The notes: generated by a model not told the origin, from the letters alone. Numbered from the stretch's first letter, positions 53,301 to 62,036 are shown. The stretch: 64,000 nt of DNA from JBBQVS01 sp964250765 (GCA_964250765.1 CAXUHF010000009.1:1-64000), one strand, 5' to 3'. A program made the numbers and translations.

Positions 53301-53746
53301 AGCGTGTTATAGAGCAACACAGGCTTGACGATAACAATAAACACTCTATTGAATTTACGACAAGCACCGATACAGTTATTGGCACGGTAGACGTCGCGCG
53401 TGTCGAGCAAGTATTGAATAACTTGTTAAGCAATGCACTCAAATATAGTCCCGCGAACAAACCTGTCGAGGTCTCGATGAACTATGCAACAGATACAACT
53501 GACCTTGTGATTATCGCGGTACGTGACGAGGGCTATGGCATCAGCGAGGAAGAGCAAGAGCACATTTTTGACCGCTTTTACCGTGCGAGTTCGCACGAAC
53601 GCGCCGATGGGCTAGGTCTTGGCCTGTACATTGCACACGAGATCGTTACGCAACAAGGCGGGCGCATGTGGCTGGAAAGTACGCAAAACGAAGGAAGTAC
53701 ATTCTACTTTACTCTGCCATTGGCACAACAAGCAACAGTAGTATAG
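50357..53746 (+). CDS. CheB-CheR-PAS-histidine kinase fusion
   Basis: About 1129 aa. Domains in order: CheB methylesterase (VVGASAGGIEAL, QHLDP, LTGSGSDGAAG), CheR methyltransferase (FRDTEAF, FWTAGCATGEEPYSLAM, LVLCRNVLIYFSP), PAS (about 575-690), a coiled coil of repeats NEELQATNEELET (about 715-790), a second PAS-like domain, HisKA (TTHELRTPLTTILGN) and HATPase_c (NNLLSNALKYS, DEGYGISEEEQEHIFDRFYR, GLGLGLYIAHEI). It is soluble. The ATG at 50357 is the first Met after the palindrome; its ribosome binding site is weak. It probably senses an internal cue and signals by phosphorelay. Confidence 0.9.
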   Translation: MSNVENTQSTVGDLVVVGASAGGIEALSILVSTLPLDFPVPIVLAQHLDPNRPSNLDHILQRRTTLPVILVTSSSKLEPGKIYVVPANRHILVKDHHVEVQEDSAKHPRPSIDALLSSAAEVYGDRLIAVILTGSGSDGAAGAVNVKNAGGTIIVQDPHTARYPSMPLALPPTIVDFEVKIENIGPLLYNLLLGVTIVQTEERTEDTLREILELVSHQASVDFRQYKTSTILRRIGRRMTVTHVHTIRDYAEYLRSYPEEVGELVKAFLINVTQFFRDTEAFNYIKNEILPKLIEKARAQEKVLRFWTAGCATGEEPYSLAMLLSDMLGAELPEWSIKIFATDLDEPAITFARRGIYSDALLRGMPEDYRSRFFEHVDQGYRISKTLRQMVIFGQQDLSRSAPFPRIDLVLCRNVLIYFSPELQDYVLNQFAFSLSPDGYLFLGKAETVRPAQSYLELVNKQWKVYRCTGNVLPSVRRQHMPEIATPRLEGRVTSRSNKSMSIPHEQDIPLATTEYGQLRRFNELLLRFLPIGVVVIDRNYRILTANSAARRLLGLRDVTNDQDFLHTVRGIPYSVTRTAIDAVFRERNAVMLPEIELEVASGGNGRFLSLSLALMQVEANTPEFAAISVSDVTEQVQIRRQLESAQSEQAQLMNELGTTNKRLSYVNKELMDANEELQVANEELMLTHEELQATVEEFETTNEELQATNEELETNNEELQATNEELETTNDELRARTSELQEVAQTLDSERVRLAEIVELAPFYILVLRGPNLVVEAFNPNYAYMLEGRVVQGRPVDEVMELFWKTQLGMTLIQQAREVYQRDEVRTLPRAHITSQQQQDEHDETYFVYTLVPSHDVHGHVNGVIIYARDETEQRIELERLDTIKDDFLSLTTHELRTPLTTILGNAQILLRSLKKHATQLSDKDGQRGQFEQWVNNLDRIVYQTNKMNTMVGEMTDVTRLSGKVFEIHTTEGVNIVELMQRVIEQHRLDDNNKHSIEFTTSTDTVIGTVDVARVEQVLNNLLSNALKYSPANKPVEVSMNYATDTTDLVIIAVRDEGYGISEEEQEHIFDRFYRASSHERADGLGLGLYIAHEIVTQQGGRMWLESTQNEGSTFYFTLPLAQQATVV

Positions 53747-53749
53747 CAA

Positions 53750-53820
53750 GTGTACAGCAGATTAAAAAAACGCTTGTGATGGTAATACCATCACAAGCGT
53801 TTTTTTAATCTGCTGTACAC
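53750..53820. terminator. 71-bp near-perfect palindrome, two-way terminator
   Basis: Arms 53750-53784 and 53786-53820 (35 bp, perfect) around one central base, with A7/T7 tracts. It lies between convergent genes and includes the last five codons and stop of the gene at 53805. Confidence 0.9.
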
Positions 53821-54110
53821 TCCCGTTTTTTTTGCCATACATCATAATCTACAAATAAGCCCTCATCTACAACAAACAATGTGGGAAGCATAGTAGCGTT
53901 GGACTCCGCATTTTCTCTGACTTTAAGCCGATAAATAGCAAGATCATTATCATGCGTACCTGTATAGCCAACACGCCTTGCCATACCACATACACATTCT
54001 GGGTTGTCTGCCAAAGTAATCGCTATACGCCCCATCGTATGTCGTGCAGTGATTTGTGCAATAGCCACTGCTGGTCTGTACATCCCCTGCCTTTCCTTGT
54101 TTTGTTGCAT
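53805..54110 (-). CDS. Unknown 101-aa protein
   Basis: A small soluble protein with no recognised family; CVCGMARRVGYTGTHDNDLA and LPTLFVVDEGLFVDYDVWQK are its most distinctive parts. GGAAGGG lies 5 bases before the ATG at 54110; an upstream ATG at 54131 is less likely. Its last codons (CTAD and stop) lie in the terminator palindrome. Confidence 0.6.
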   Translation of the reverse strand: MQQNKERQGMYRPAVAIAQITARHTMGRIAITLADNPECVCGMARRVGYTGTHDNDLAIYRLKVRENAESNATMLPTLFVVDEGLFVDYDVWQKKRECTAD

Positions 54111-54196
54111 GGTACCCTTCCATTTAACCAACTATAGTACATAGAATTCTTTGAGATTTTCTAACACAACCGTAGTATGCAACATTCCTACTGGAA

Positions 54197-55957
54197 TTAC
54201 AAGGTTGGTATGTAAGATGTTTGTAAAGCGTCTTTGAGAAAATGTAAGAGCATCGAATTGGTTTTTTCTTCTGTTTCCGGCCTCATCTGTTTGCGCTCTT
54301 GCAACACGTCGATACAATGCTGATAGACGCGATAGAGATAGCTTCTATCACGCTCTTGCACAGGAACGACCAGATGATATGCATCGAGTGCGGCACGAAA
54401 ACTTTGGTTGGCACGCTCATAGCACGCTTCGGCGTATTCTTCCTGTGTCGCGGCATGTCCCAACACTTCTGCGACCTCACCAAGTGCAAACAACACAACA
54501 GAACGTGTTATATCTTGACGGAGCGATACATTTGAGTGCAGGGCAGGTTCCGGTATTCGTGGCAACGTTTGATCGTGGCTAACGATAGAGCCTTCCTTGA
54601 ACGTTGCAATCTCATGTATCAATGTCCAGGGAAAGTTCGGTTTCACAAGCGTATCTACTACTTGCTTGCAGAGATATGTAGCAACAGAACGTTCGCGTTC
54701 TGCTGTGTCTATATACTCATTCATCTGTGCGATAGCCGCACGTTGCGCAGCTACACGAATAAGATATGCTAGAGCAGTATAGAGCATTATCTCTAATTCA
54801 CTTACAGGATACGTTGCATCGGGTTCCCATCCCAGGAGAACCTGACGACACTGTTCCTCAGCTTCGTCGAGGAGAGAAGCACAGTTAATAGACGGCATCT
54901 TACCCGTCGTATTCGCTTTCTCCTGCGCAACTTGCCGTCGTCGTGTACTTAAATCAAGTAACACCATTGCTTGTGAAAGACGTGCCCTCGACTCGCCAAG
55001 ACGGTCACTACTCACTTGATAGAGTGTTCTACTTTGTACAAAGTAGCTGATGGCACGCTGAAACTCGCGCTCTGTCTCATCTATAGCAGCATTCGTAGTA
55101 TATGTAAGTGCTGTACGGTGATATACGTCGGCATAGGTGCAGTAACCTAACTTGAGATAGAGCTGTCCTGCTGTTTTTATATCGTGTGCTGAACGAAGTT
55201 GTAGGCGTGCCTGCTCGAAATGTTCGCGTGCTAACTGATGTACTCCTAAAGCATGATAATCATTGCCACAGTGGAATTCCACCTTCAAGCGGAGCGCAAT
55301 TAATGCCATAAGTTCCTTTTTCTCCACTCCGGCATCTTCTAACTCTTGCAAGATTGCAAGGGAGCGTTCATGATAGTCTACTGCAACATAATAAGACTGC
55401 ACATAATAATAGTTTGTGCCCAGTGCATCAAGAATAGCAGGACGATACTTTCCTGGAGCAAGCGTCAACGCTTGCTCTAACAATTGGAGCGCGGTTGGAA
55501 AATCTTCCTTTTGTTGTGCAATCAATCCTAGTAAGAAAGCATAACGGCCTTGTACGTCTGGCGAAAGGTTGGTGGCAATATCAGAGGCTAATGGCGCAAA
55601 ATCACCGAAGGAAGGTAATGTATAGAGTTCACTACCTTCCAAAAGAATGTCGAGCAAAGGCAATATTTTTTCTTGCACCAGTTGCTCGTTGGATGTGTAC
55701 AATTGCGCGTTGGTAGCAGTAGACTTGCTGCCTTCACTTTGCAAGAATAACTTTTCAAAGTAGTCTCTCGGCTCACCTAACTGTTCCGCGAAAAAGTGTA
55801 GTGCTTCATAGGAAGGCACGATCTTCTCGCGCTCAACAGCACTGATGTACGACTTCGAGAAACGGTCTCCGCCTAAATCTGTTTGTGTGAGGCTTTGCTG
55901 ACGACGCATCTGGCGTAAGGTTTCCCCAACTGGCATCCGCATTGTTTCTTGTATCAT
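54197..55957 (-). CDS. XRE-type HTH regulator with TPR domain
   Basis: A 586-aa protein. Residues 8-65 are an XRE HTH (LRQMRRQQSLTQTDLGGDRF, then SKSYISAVE). The rest is helical with TPR-like repeats (GLIAQQKEDFPTALQLLEQA, then LTLAP; YYVAVDYHERSLAILQEL). This layout matches peptide-responsive or stress XRE-TPR regulators. GAGAGG lies about 6 bases before the start. Target genes unknown; no peptide gene is seen adjacent. Confidence 0.87.
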   Translation of the reverse strand: MIQETMRMPVGETLRQMRRQQSLTQTDLGGDRFSKSYISAVEREKIVPSYEALHFFAEQLGEPRDYFEKLFLQSEGSKSTATNAQLYTSNEQLVQEKILPLLDILLEGSELYTLPSFGDFAPLASDIATNLSPDVQGRYAFLLGLIAQQKEDFPTALQLLEQALTLAPGKYRPAILDALGTNYYYVQSYYVAVDYHERSLAILQELEDAGVEKKELMALIALRLKVEFHCGNDYHALGVHQLAREHFEQARLQLRSAHDIKTAGQLYLKLGYCTYADVYHRTALTYTTNAAIDETEREFQRAISYFVQSRTLYQVSSDRLGESRARLSQAMVLLDLSTRRRQVAQEKANTTGKMPSINCASLLDEAEEQCRQVLLGWEPDATYPVSELEIMLYTALAYLIRVAAQRAAIAQMNEYIDTAERERSVATYLCKQVVDTLVKPNFPWTLIHEIATFKEGSIVSHDQTLPRIPEPALHSNVSLRQDITRSVVLFALGEVAEVLGHAATQEEYAEACYERANQSFRAALDAYHLVVPVQERDRSYLYRVYQHCIDVLQERKQMRPETEEKTNSMLLHFLKDALQTSYIPTL

Positions 55958-56172
55958 TGGTTTCCTCTCTCATATCCTCACTCCACGCTCATCACTACTT
56001 CTTACTATATCTCTTTTACAGTCTTCCTTAATTTTTTTCAGGGAATATATGGAATACATTGTACTTCGTCTAGTACTAGAAATCAAGGAATAACATGTCT
56101 TTCTACAGATGTTGTCTGTAGTACATACTATTTATTCGCATTTTTTCTGGAATACAGAGGAGTTTATTCAAC

Positions 56173-57243
56173 ATGTCTACAGTTTCGCTGTTTGAACCGT
56201 TGACACTACGAGATATTACCTTACGCAACCGTATCATGGTTTCGCCCATGTGCCAGTATTCATCTACCGATGGGTTTGCCACTGATTGGCATCTTGTTCA
56301 CTTAGGCAGTCGCGCGGTTGGTGGTGCTGCGCTGGTCATGACAGAAGCCGCAGCAGTCGAGGCGCGAGGGCGTATCTCGCCGCAAGACCTCGGAATCTAT
56401 CGCGACGAACACATTGACATGCTTTCGCGCATCACCTCTTTCATAAAAGAACAGGGAGCGGTACCCGCTATACAGCTTGCTCATGCGGGCCGAAAAGCTA
56501 GTACTTATCGTCCGTGGAGTGGTCGTGGCGAGGTCTCAGTGGAAGATGGACGCTGGGAAACGATAGCGCCCAGCCATGAACGCTTTTCCGATACCTATCC
56601 CTTGCCAAAGGAATTAACAGAACAAGAGATCGCCGAGGTCACGCAAAGTTTCCGTGCCGCAGCACAACGAGCACTCAAAGCAGGTTTTCAGGTCATAGAA
56701 TTGCATGGCGCACATGGCTACCTTTTCCATGAATTTCTCTCATCACTTTCCAATGCTCGTACTGACCAGTACGGCGGCACTCTACGTAACCGTATGCGCT
56801 TTTTGTTAGAGACTGCTGACGCTGTGCGTGAGGTATGGCCCGATTCTTTACCACTTTTTGTACGTATCTCCGCAACCGATTGGACCGAGGGTGGGCTAAC
56901 AATCGCGGATAGTGTTGAGATTGCACAGACGCTCAAAGGGCATGGCGTTGATCTGATTGACGTTTCGACTGGTGGCAACGTGTCTACAGCAAAAGTTCCC
57001 GTTGCTCCTGGCTATCAAGTTCCCTTCGCGGCACAGATTCGGCGTGAAAGCGGTGTACCAACAGCGGCTGTAGGTCTGATTACGGAGCCAGAGCAAGCCA
57101 ACGAGATTATCCAGAGTGGACAAGCCGATGTTGTGGCTCTTGCACGCGAACTCTTACGTGATCCATACTGGCCTCTTCGTGCGGCCCGTGAACTTGGATA
57201 CGATTTTCCGTGGGCGGCGCAATACGAACGTGCAAAACTCTAA
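56173..57243 (+). CDS. namA: Old-yellow-enzyme family NAD(P)H:flavin oxidoreductase
   Basis: A 356-aa FMN-dependent enoate reductase of the YqjM/NamA type. Seen: the active-site Cys in MVSPMCQYSS, the HxxH-type substrate pair in ELHGAHGYLFHEFLSSLSN, RTDQYGG, and FMN phosphate-binding parts near the C-terminus (AVGLITEPEQA, DVVALARELLRDPYWP). It reduces activated C=C bonds and acts in detoxification in relatives. AGAGGAG-like GAGGAG precedes the ATG. Confidence 0.92.
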   Translation: MSTVSLFEPLTLRDITLRNRIMVSPMCQYSSTDGFATDWHLVHLGSRAVGGAALVMTEAAAVEARGRISPQDLGIYRDEHIDMLSRITSFIKEQGAVPAIQLAHAGRKASTYRPWSGRGEVSVEDGRWETIAPSHERFSDTYPLPKELTEQEIAEVTQSFRAAAQRALKAGFQVIELHGAHGYLFHEFLSSLSNARTDQYGGTLRNRMRFLLETADAVREVWPDSLPLFVRISATDWTEGGLTIADSVEIAQTLKGHGVDLIDVSTGGNVSTAKVPVAPGYQVPFAAQIRRESGVPTAAVGLITEPEQANEIIQSGQADVVALARELLRDPYWPLRAARELGYDFPWAAQYERAKL

Positions 57244-57307
57244 CCGCGTTTTTGCATCATCTTCTCACACGCCCTACAATATACACAGAACTACGAGATG
57301 TATCCTC

Positions 57308-57432
57308 TGTAGGGGTCTAATTCTATTACACCCTGTTGGCAATGTACAATGTTGGAGGACATATGAAACGCTTCATCAATCCTATGTACGGAATCGATTG
57401 CCAACAGGGTGTAATAGAATTAGACCCCTACA
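57308..57432. repeat. Family A palindromic element (best-preserved copy)
   Basis: A 125-bp copy with arms of about 34 bp: TGTAGGGGTCTAATTCTATT then ACACCCTGTTGGCA at the left, and its mirror at 57399-57432. It lies upstream of menF. Confidence 0.95.
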
Positions 57433-57460
57433 AAGATTATCTTCTCTTATTACAGGTGTA

Positions 57461-57485
57461 GATTGCCGAATGTTATTCGGTAATC
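57461..57485. promoter_or_regulatory. Leader hairpin or operator before menF
   Basis: GATTGCCGAAT (57461-57471) and ATTCGGTAATC (57475-57485) pair with one G-T wobble around a 3-base loop, about 40 bases before menF. Confidence 0.4.
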
Positions 57486-57533
57486 TTGCACGATAAAATT
57501 GTCGCTTTTCTATACGACAGATAGATGCTTATT

Positions 57534-59033
57534 ATGACAAATACACTTATTCATGAACATATTGCAGAGCAAAATACATTCCTTGATCGTCATGCACCTG
57601 AATTGCTCATAACCCTACAGCAGGCTATAACACGAGCGACACAATTACATAAAGACATCATTGCCAATTTCACATTTCCAGTTGAATACTACGATACCAT
57701 CGCTGCATTTACGGGTGCTCAGCAAGCGGGACTTGGCGAAGTTTTCTTCTGGGAACAACCCTCTGAACAAAACGCGCTTATCGGTATCGGAACCACAACT
57801 ACAATTGAGACAATGGGCAAAACTAGTGCTATAGAAGCAGCAGCACAATGGCGAACATTGCAACAAGACGCAGTGATTTCCTCAGTAGATACGGTGCAAG
57901 AGGTTGACACAGTATATGGACGTGGGCCGATGTTCTTTGGCGGTTTCGCCTTCGACCCCGATAACCAGCATACACAACTCTGGTCAGGTTTTCCCGACGG
58001 CTTACTTATCCTGCCCCGCTTCTTACTAAGATATAGCAAAAACTCTACAACACTCACAATAAACATACTCCTTCATACCGAAGATGACATTAAGCAGATT
58101 TTTCGCAACATCAACAACGAGACACACCATTTGCTAAAGACTATAAGAAGTATCGTAAAGATTGAAGCGTCAGAAGAGGCTGGGAGACCCTTGCGGTCTC
58201 CCCTGCACGTAGAAGAGGCTCTTCCAGCCACAGTGTGGATGCAAAAAGTAGCGGAGGTCGCCCACGATATACGGGAGAATATGTTTGAAAAGGTGGTCCT
58301 GGCACGCAGTATACAGGTTACACCACAGACAGGAACGTCTTTTGATATAAGTGCCGTTTTGAGCAGACTGCGCCAGAGCTATCCAGGAACATACATTTTC
58401 GCAATGCAACGCGGTACGCGGTTCTTCGTGGGGGCAACACCGGAACGACTGGTGCAAGCGCAGAATGGACAGATACATACTATGGCCCTCGCAGGCTCTG
58501 CTCCACGCGGTACAACGCAGGAAGAGGACGAACAACTTGGTGCCGAGTTGTTGCAAAGCGAGAAAAATGGTGTCGAGCACGCGGTTGTCGTTGCTACGGT
58601 ACGTGAGGCACTTCTTGCACATTGTAGCGCAGTGCATGTATCCGATACTCCTTCCTTGCTCAAACTTAAGAATGTGCAACATTTAGAGACACCTATAGTT
58701 GGTGAGCTATTGCCGGGTCGCTGCATCCTTGACGTGATGGCAGACCTGCATCCAACGCCCGCCGTTGGTGGCTTTCCGCGCCAGGAAGCACTTGCCATGA
58801 TTCGACGGATCGAGCAGCTTGATCGCGGCTGGTACGCGGGTCCACTCGGTTGGATCGGTGCGGGGGGTCATGGCGAATTCGCGGTTGCGCTCCGCTCTGG
58901 TCTAGTTGCTGAACATGAGGCAACGCTTTTCGCTGGCTGTGGTATCGTTGGCAACTCTGACCCACAAAGCGAATACACGGAGTCTTGCTTAAAACTACAG
59001 GGAATGCTCCGAGGGCTGGGCGAGCAGAATTGA
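57534..59033 (+). CDS. menF: Isochorismate synthase
   Basis: About 499 aa, converting chorismate to isochorismate, the first committed step to menaquinone. Chorismate-binding motifs are visible: FEKVVLARS with the lysine, FVGATPERLV, MALAGSAPRG, LETPIVGEL, HPTPAVGGFP and FAGCGIVGNSDPQSEY. ATGs at 57525 and 57534 are both possible. A hairpin GGGAGACC-CTTGC-GGTCTCCC (58182-58202) is read in frame near residue 218. It lies 7 bases before menD. Confidence 0.93.
   Translation: MTNTLIHEHIAEQNTFLDRHAPELLITLQQAITRATQLHKDIIANFTFPVEYYDTIAAFTGAQQAGLGEVFFWEQPSEQNALIGIGTTTTIETMGKTSAIEAAAQWRTLQQDAVISSVDTVQEVDTVYGRGPMFFGGFAFDPDNQHTQLWSGFPDGLLILPRFLLRYSKNSTTLTINILLHTEDDIKQIFRNINNETHHLLKTIRSIVKIEASEEAGRPLRSPLHVEEALPATVWMQKVAEVAHDIRENMFEKVVLARSIQVTPQTGTSFDISAVLSRLRQSYPGTYIFAMQRGTRFFVGATPERLVQAQNGQIHTMALAGSAPRGTTQEEDEQLGAELLQSEKNGVEHAVVVATVREALLAHCSAVHVSDTPSLLKLKNVQHLETPIVGELLPGRCILDVMADLHPTPAVGGFPRQEALAMIRRIEQLDRGWYAGPLGWIGAGGHGEFAVALRSGLVAEHEATLFAGCGIVGNSDPQSEYTESCLKLQGMLRGLGEQN
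58182..58202. repeat. Short hairpin repeat inside menF
   Basis: GGGAGACC and GGTCTCCC with loop CTTGC, translated as GRPLRSP. The same GGGAGACC motif occurs decayed at 29710. Confidence 0.65.
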
Positions 59034-59040
59034 GAAAGAA

Positions 59041-60900
59041 ATGTTATACCTTTCAGAAATATCACCGCTTCTTCAAAATGCGGCGAATCCTACCTATGCC
59101 TATGTCTGTGCGTTCGTAGATGAGTTACAACGTGCGGGCATACAGAACGTCGTCGTCTGCCCTGGTTCACGTTCAACACCAATTGCATTAGCAGTTGCAG
59201 CACAACCAGGAATACACACATGGATGCATGTCGATGAGCGTTCCGCAGCCTTCTTCGCACTTGGCATGGCGAAGCGGTCAGCACAACCAGTCGCATTGCT
59301 CTGCACCTCTGGTACAGCCGCCGCGAACTTTTTTCCCGCGATTGTCGAGGCAAAATTGACGCATGTTCCTCTGCTGGTGCTTACCTCTGATCGTCCGCAC
59401 GAGTTGCGTGAAAATGGTGCTCCACAGACTATCGACCAGACACGCTTATATGGTTCGCACGTCAAATGGTCCGTCGATGCTGCACTACCAGAAGCAACAG
59501 ATGCAGCCTTACGGTATATTCGCACACTAGCAGATAGGGCTACTGCCTTAACTGCAGCGATACCAGCAGGTCCCGTGCATCTCAATTTTCCATTACGTGA
59601 ACCGCTCACGCCCACGCCCATCGCTCATCAACCACTACCCTCATTTTCAGAGCGGGATACAGCTGCATGGCTAGGACGCCCCAATAATGCGCCCTATGTC
59701 GTGGTGCGCAATACAGAGCAGAGTACACCCGATAGCGCGATTGTTGAACATCTTATCGAGCTTATACAAAAAGCTACACGCGGACTTATTATCATTGGAC
59801 CACAAGAGGATACTTCGCTCTTAGAGCCGCTTGTACAAGTAGCGCAACACGCGAGCTATCCCATACTTGCAGACCCGCTTTCACAGATGCGTAGTATGAG
59901 TGCGACCCACCAGAGACATGTTCTCACAAGTTACGATGCATTTCTGCGCATAGATGCATTTGTGGAAAAGATGCAACCAGACCTAATACTACGTTTCGGT
60001 GCCATGCCAACCGCCAAGCCCGTGCTCACCTATCTCAAACGCTATCCCTCATGCCCGCTTATCGTCATTGATGGCAACGAAGATTGGCAGGAACCAACGC
60101 AACTCGCAACAGAACTGCTTCATGTTGACCCTGTTTCCTTATGTGAAGCCCTCGTAGGGACCGATTTATAGCGTGCGTGTTCGATAGCGATTTACGAAGA
60201 AGGCCCCGGTAAAACGGTCCCTACAGAAGCATGGTTATCGACGTGGCAAAAAGCTGATACATATACAAGAGAAGCTCTGCAAGCAACTATTCAGGATTTT
60301 ACGGAGCCGTTTGAGGGACGTGTTTTTACCGAACTCGCGCAGCTTTTACCAAAGGATGCATTGCTCTACACAGGAAATAGTATGCCGGTACGTGACTTGG
60401 ATACGTTCTTCTGGGGGAGTAATACACTACGCATTATGGGAAATCGTGGTGCTAATGGGATTGATGGTATCGTTTCGAGTGCGTTAGGTGCGAGCGCGGT
60501 TAGCAACGGTCCAAATGTCCTTGTAATTGGAGACCTTTCTTTTTTTCACGACATGAACGGTTTGCTCGCCGCTAAACTGCACAAACTCAATTTGACGATT
60601 ATCGTCGTCAATAACGATGGCGGCGGCATCTTCTCATTTCTGCCACAGGCCGACTATCCAGAGCATTTCGAGCAACTTTTTGGCACACCGCTTGGGCTAG
60701 ATTACAGCTACACGGCATCTCTCTATAATGGTCACTATCAGCGCGTTGCTGACTGGCAGCAGTTCCGTATAGCCGTAGAGCGTGGCATGCAGAATGGTGG
60801 ACTACACATCGTCGAGGTCGTGACGGAGCGCGAAAGCAATGTACGTATGCATCGCCAATTATGGCGGAGTGTCGCGGAGGCACTGAAGCCGATTGTTTAG
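59041..60900 (+). pseudogene. menD: SEPHCHC synthase, interrupted by a palindromic repeat with in-frame TAG
   Basis: The frame encodes a ThDP-dependent MenD: N-terminal VCPGSRSTPIALAVAAQ, MHVDERSAAFFALGMAK, TSGTAAANFFPAI and TSDRPHELR; C-terminal NRGANGIDGIVSSALG and the ThDP loop GDLSFFHDMNGLL to VVNNDGGGIFSFLPQ. The two parts are in the same frame. Between them a 71-bp family B element (60154-60224) adds about 24 codons, one of which is TAG at 60169. It would form a 376-aa product without the cofactor loop, unless the stop is read through or the C-terminal part restarts (for example TTG 60361). Whether it is functional is unknown. Confidence 0.88.
60154..60224. repeat. Family B palindromic element inside menD
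   Basis: GTAGGGACCGATTTATAGCG at the left and GGTCCCTAC at the right. The inner arms are degenerate. Reading frame is kept across it apart from one TAG. Confidence 0.9.
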
Positions 60901-60932
60901 AAAATAATGAAACTGTCTTGATAAAAAACCTC

Positions 60933-61056
60933 TGTAGGGATCTAATTCTATTACACCCTGTTAGCATTCTACAATGCTTGAGAACGTATACATGCTTTCC
61001 AATGACTCCTGACGTTGTAGAATGCTAACAGGGTGTAATAGAATTAGACCCCTACA
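60933..61056. repeat. Family A palindromic element
   Basis: A complete 124-bp copy between menD and menH. The arms extend beyond the usual core to GTTAGCATTCTACAA and its mirror TTGTAGAATGCTAAC. Confidence 0.94.
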
Positions 61057-61093
61057 TTAATTACTATAATGTATTACAAGCAGGTATTGTATT

Positions 61094-61930
61094 ATGGCAA
61101 CACACATACACGTCAATGGCGTTTCAATAGGCATTGAGGAACGTGGCTCAATAGACCAGCCACCTATTGTACTCCTTCATGGCTTTACAGGTAGTGCCGC
61201 AAGTTGGGGCCATCACTTGAACATCTTAGCAAGTCACGGCTTTCGCGTCATCGCACTGGATATGCTGGGACACGGACAATCGGACGCACCAACGGACCCA
61301 CAACGTTATATCATAGGGGAGTGTGAGACGGACATACTGGTGGCACTGAATGCGTTAGGTGTGCAAAAGGGCGAGGCTATTCTGCTTGGCTACTCGATGG
61401 GTGGGCGTATTGCCCTCTACACAGCGTTCTCTGGTTTTTTTCGTGCACTTATTCTGGAAAGTGCTTCTCCGGGTCTGACAGACCCATCAGAACGTGCACA
61501 GCGTAAGAGCAGTGATGAGCACCTTGCAGATCGAATCGAGCGTGAGAGTATAGAAGCCTTTGTCACATACTGGGAACACTTGCCACTTTTTGCCAGTCAG
61601 CAACGTCTTCCGTATGAGCAACAACAAACGCTTCACGAGCAACGTGTACAAAATAGACCTCTAGGTCTCGCCAATAGTTTGCGTGGCGTTGGAACAGGTG
61701 TGCAGCCAGCACTGCAAGAGAGACTGACAACACTTACTATCCCTGTCCTCTTGTTAGCTGGTATACTTGATACAAAGTTCTGCGCAATCGCACAACACAT
61801 GGCACAAGCGTTGCCGAATGTGCAAATACACATTGTCCCTAACGCTGGACACACAATTCATCTGGAACAGCCAGAACTATTTGACCAAATCGTCATAGAT
61901 TTTTGCAAGACTACATCTCTGACTGACTGA
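61094..61930 (+). CDS. menH: SHCHC synthase-like alpha/beta hydrolase
   Basis: A 278-aa alpha/beta-hydrolase. The oxyanion motif LHGFTGSAASW, the nucleophile elbow LLGYSMGGRIAL, the acid in AGILDTKF and His in NAGHTIHLEQPE give the triad. Context between menD and menB supports MenH, which removes pyruvate from SEPHCHC. The 3' end and following leader are partly duplicated (61911-62036). Confidence 0.88.
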   Translation: MATHIHVNGVSIGIEERGSIDQPPIVLLHGFTGSAASWGHHLNILASHGFRVIALDMLGHGQSDAPTDPQRYIIGECETDILVALNALGVQKGEAILLGYSMGGRIALYTAFSGFFRALILESASPGLTDPSERAQRKSSDEHLADRIERESIEAFVTYWEHLPLFASQQRLPYEQQQTLHEQRVQNRPLGLANSLRGVGTGVQPALQERLTTLTIPVLLLAGILDTKFCAIAQHMAQALPNVQIHIVPNAGHTIHLEQPELFDQIVIDFCKTTSLTD

Positions 61931-62036
61931 TACGAAACACGAGAGTGTCGTTGTCAATCGGAATAAGGAGACTGCATCTCCGATTGACTGATGCGAAGCA
62001 TAGACACGAGAGTGTCGTTGTCAATCGGAATAAGGA
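61911..62036 (+). repeat. Tandem duplication of the menH end and menB leader
   Basis: Copy 1 (61911-61968) and copy 2 (61972-62036) share ACACGAGAGTGTCGTTGTCA followed by ATCGGAATAAGGA, plus a diverged CTRCATCTC start. Only the second copy precedes the menB ribosome binding site. Confidence 0.85.

Noticed and set aside
22329..61056. Dispersed palindromes read as a CRISPR array
   Set aside because: Copies are kilobases apart, palindromic over the whole length, without regular spacers and without cas genes.
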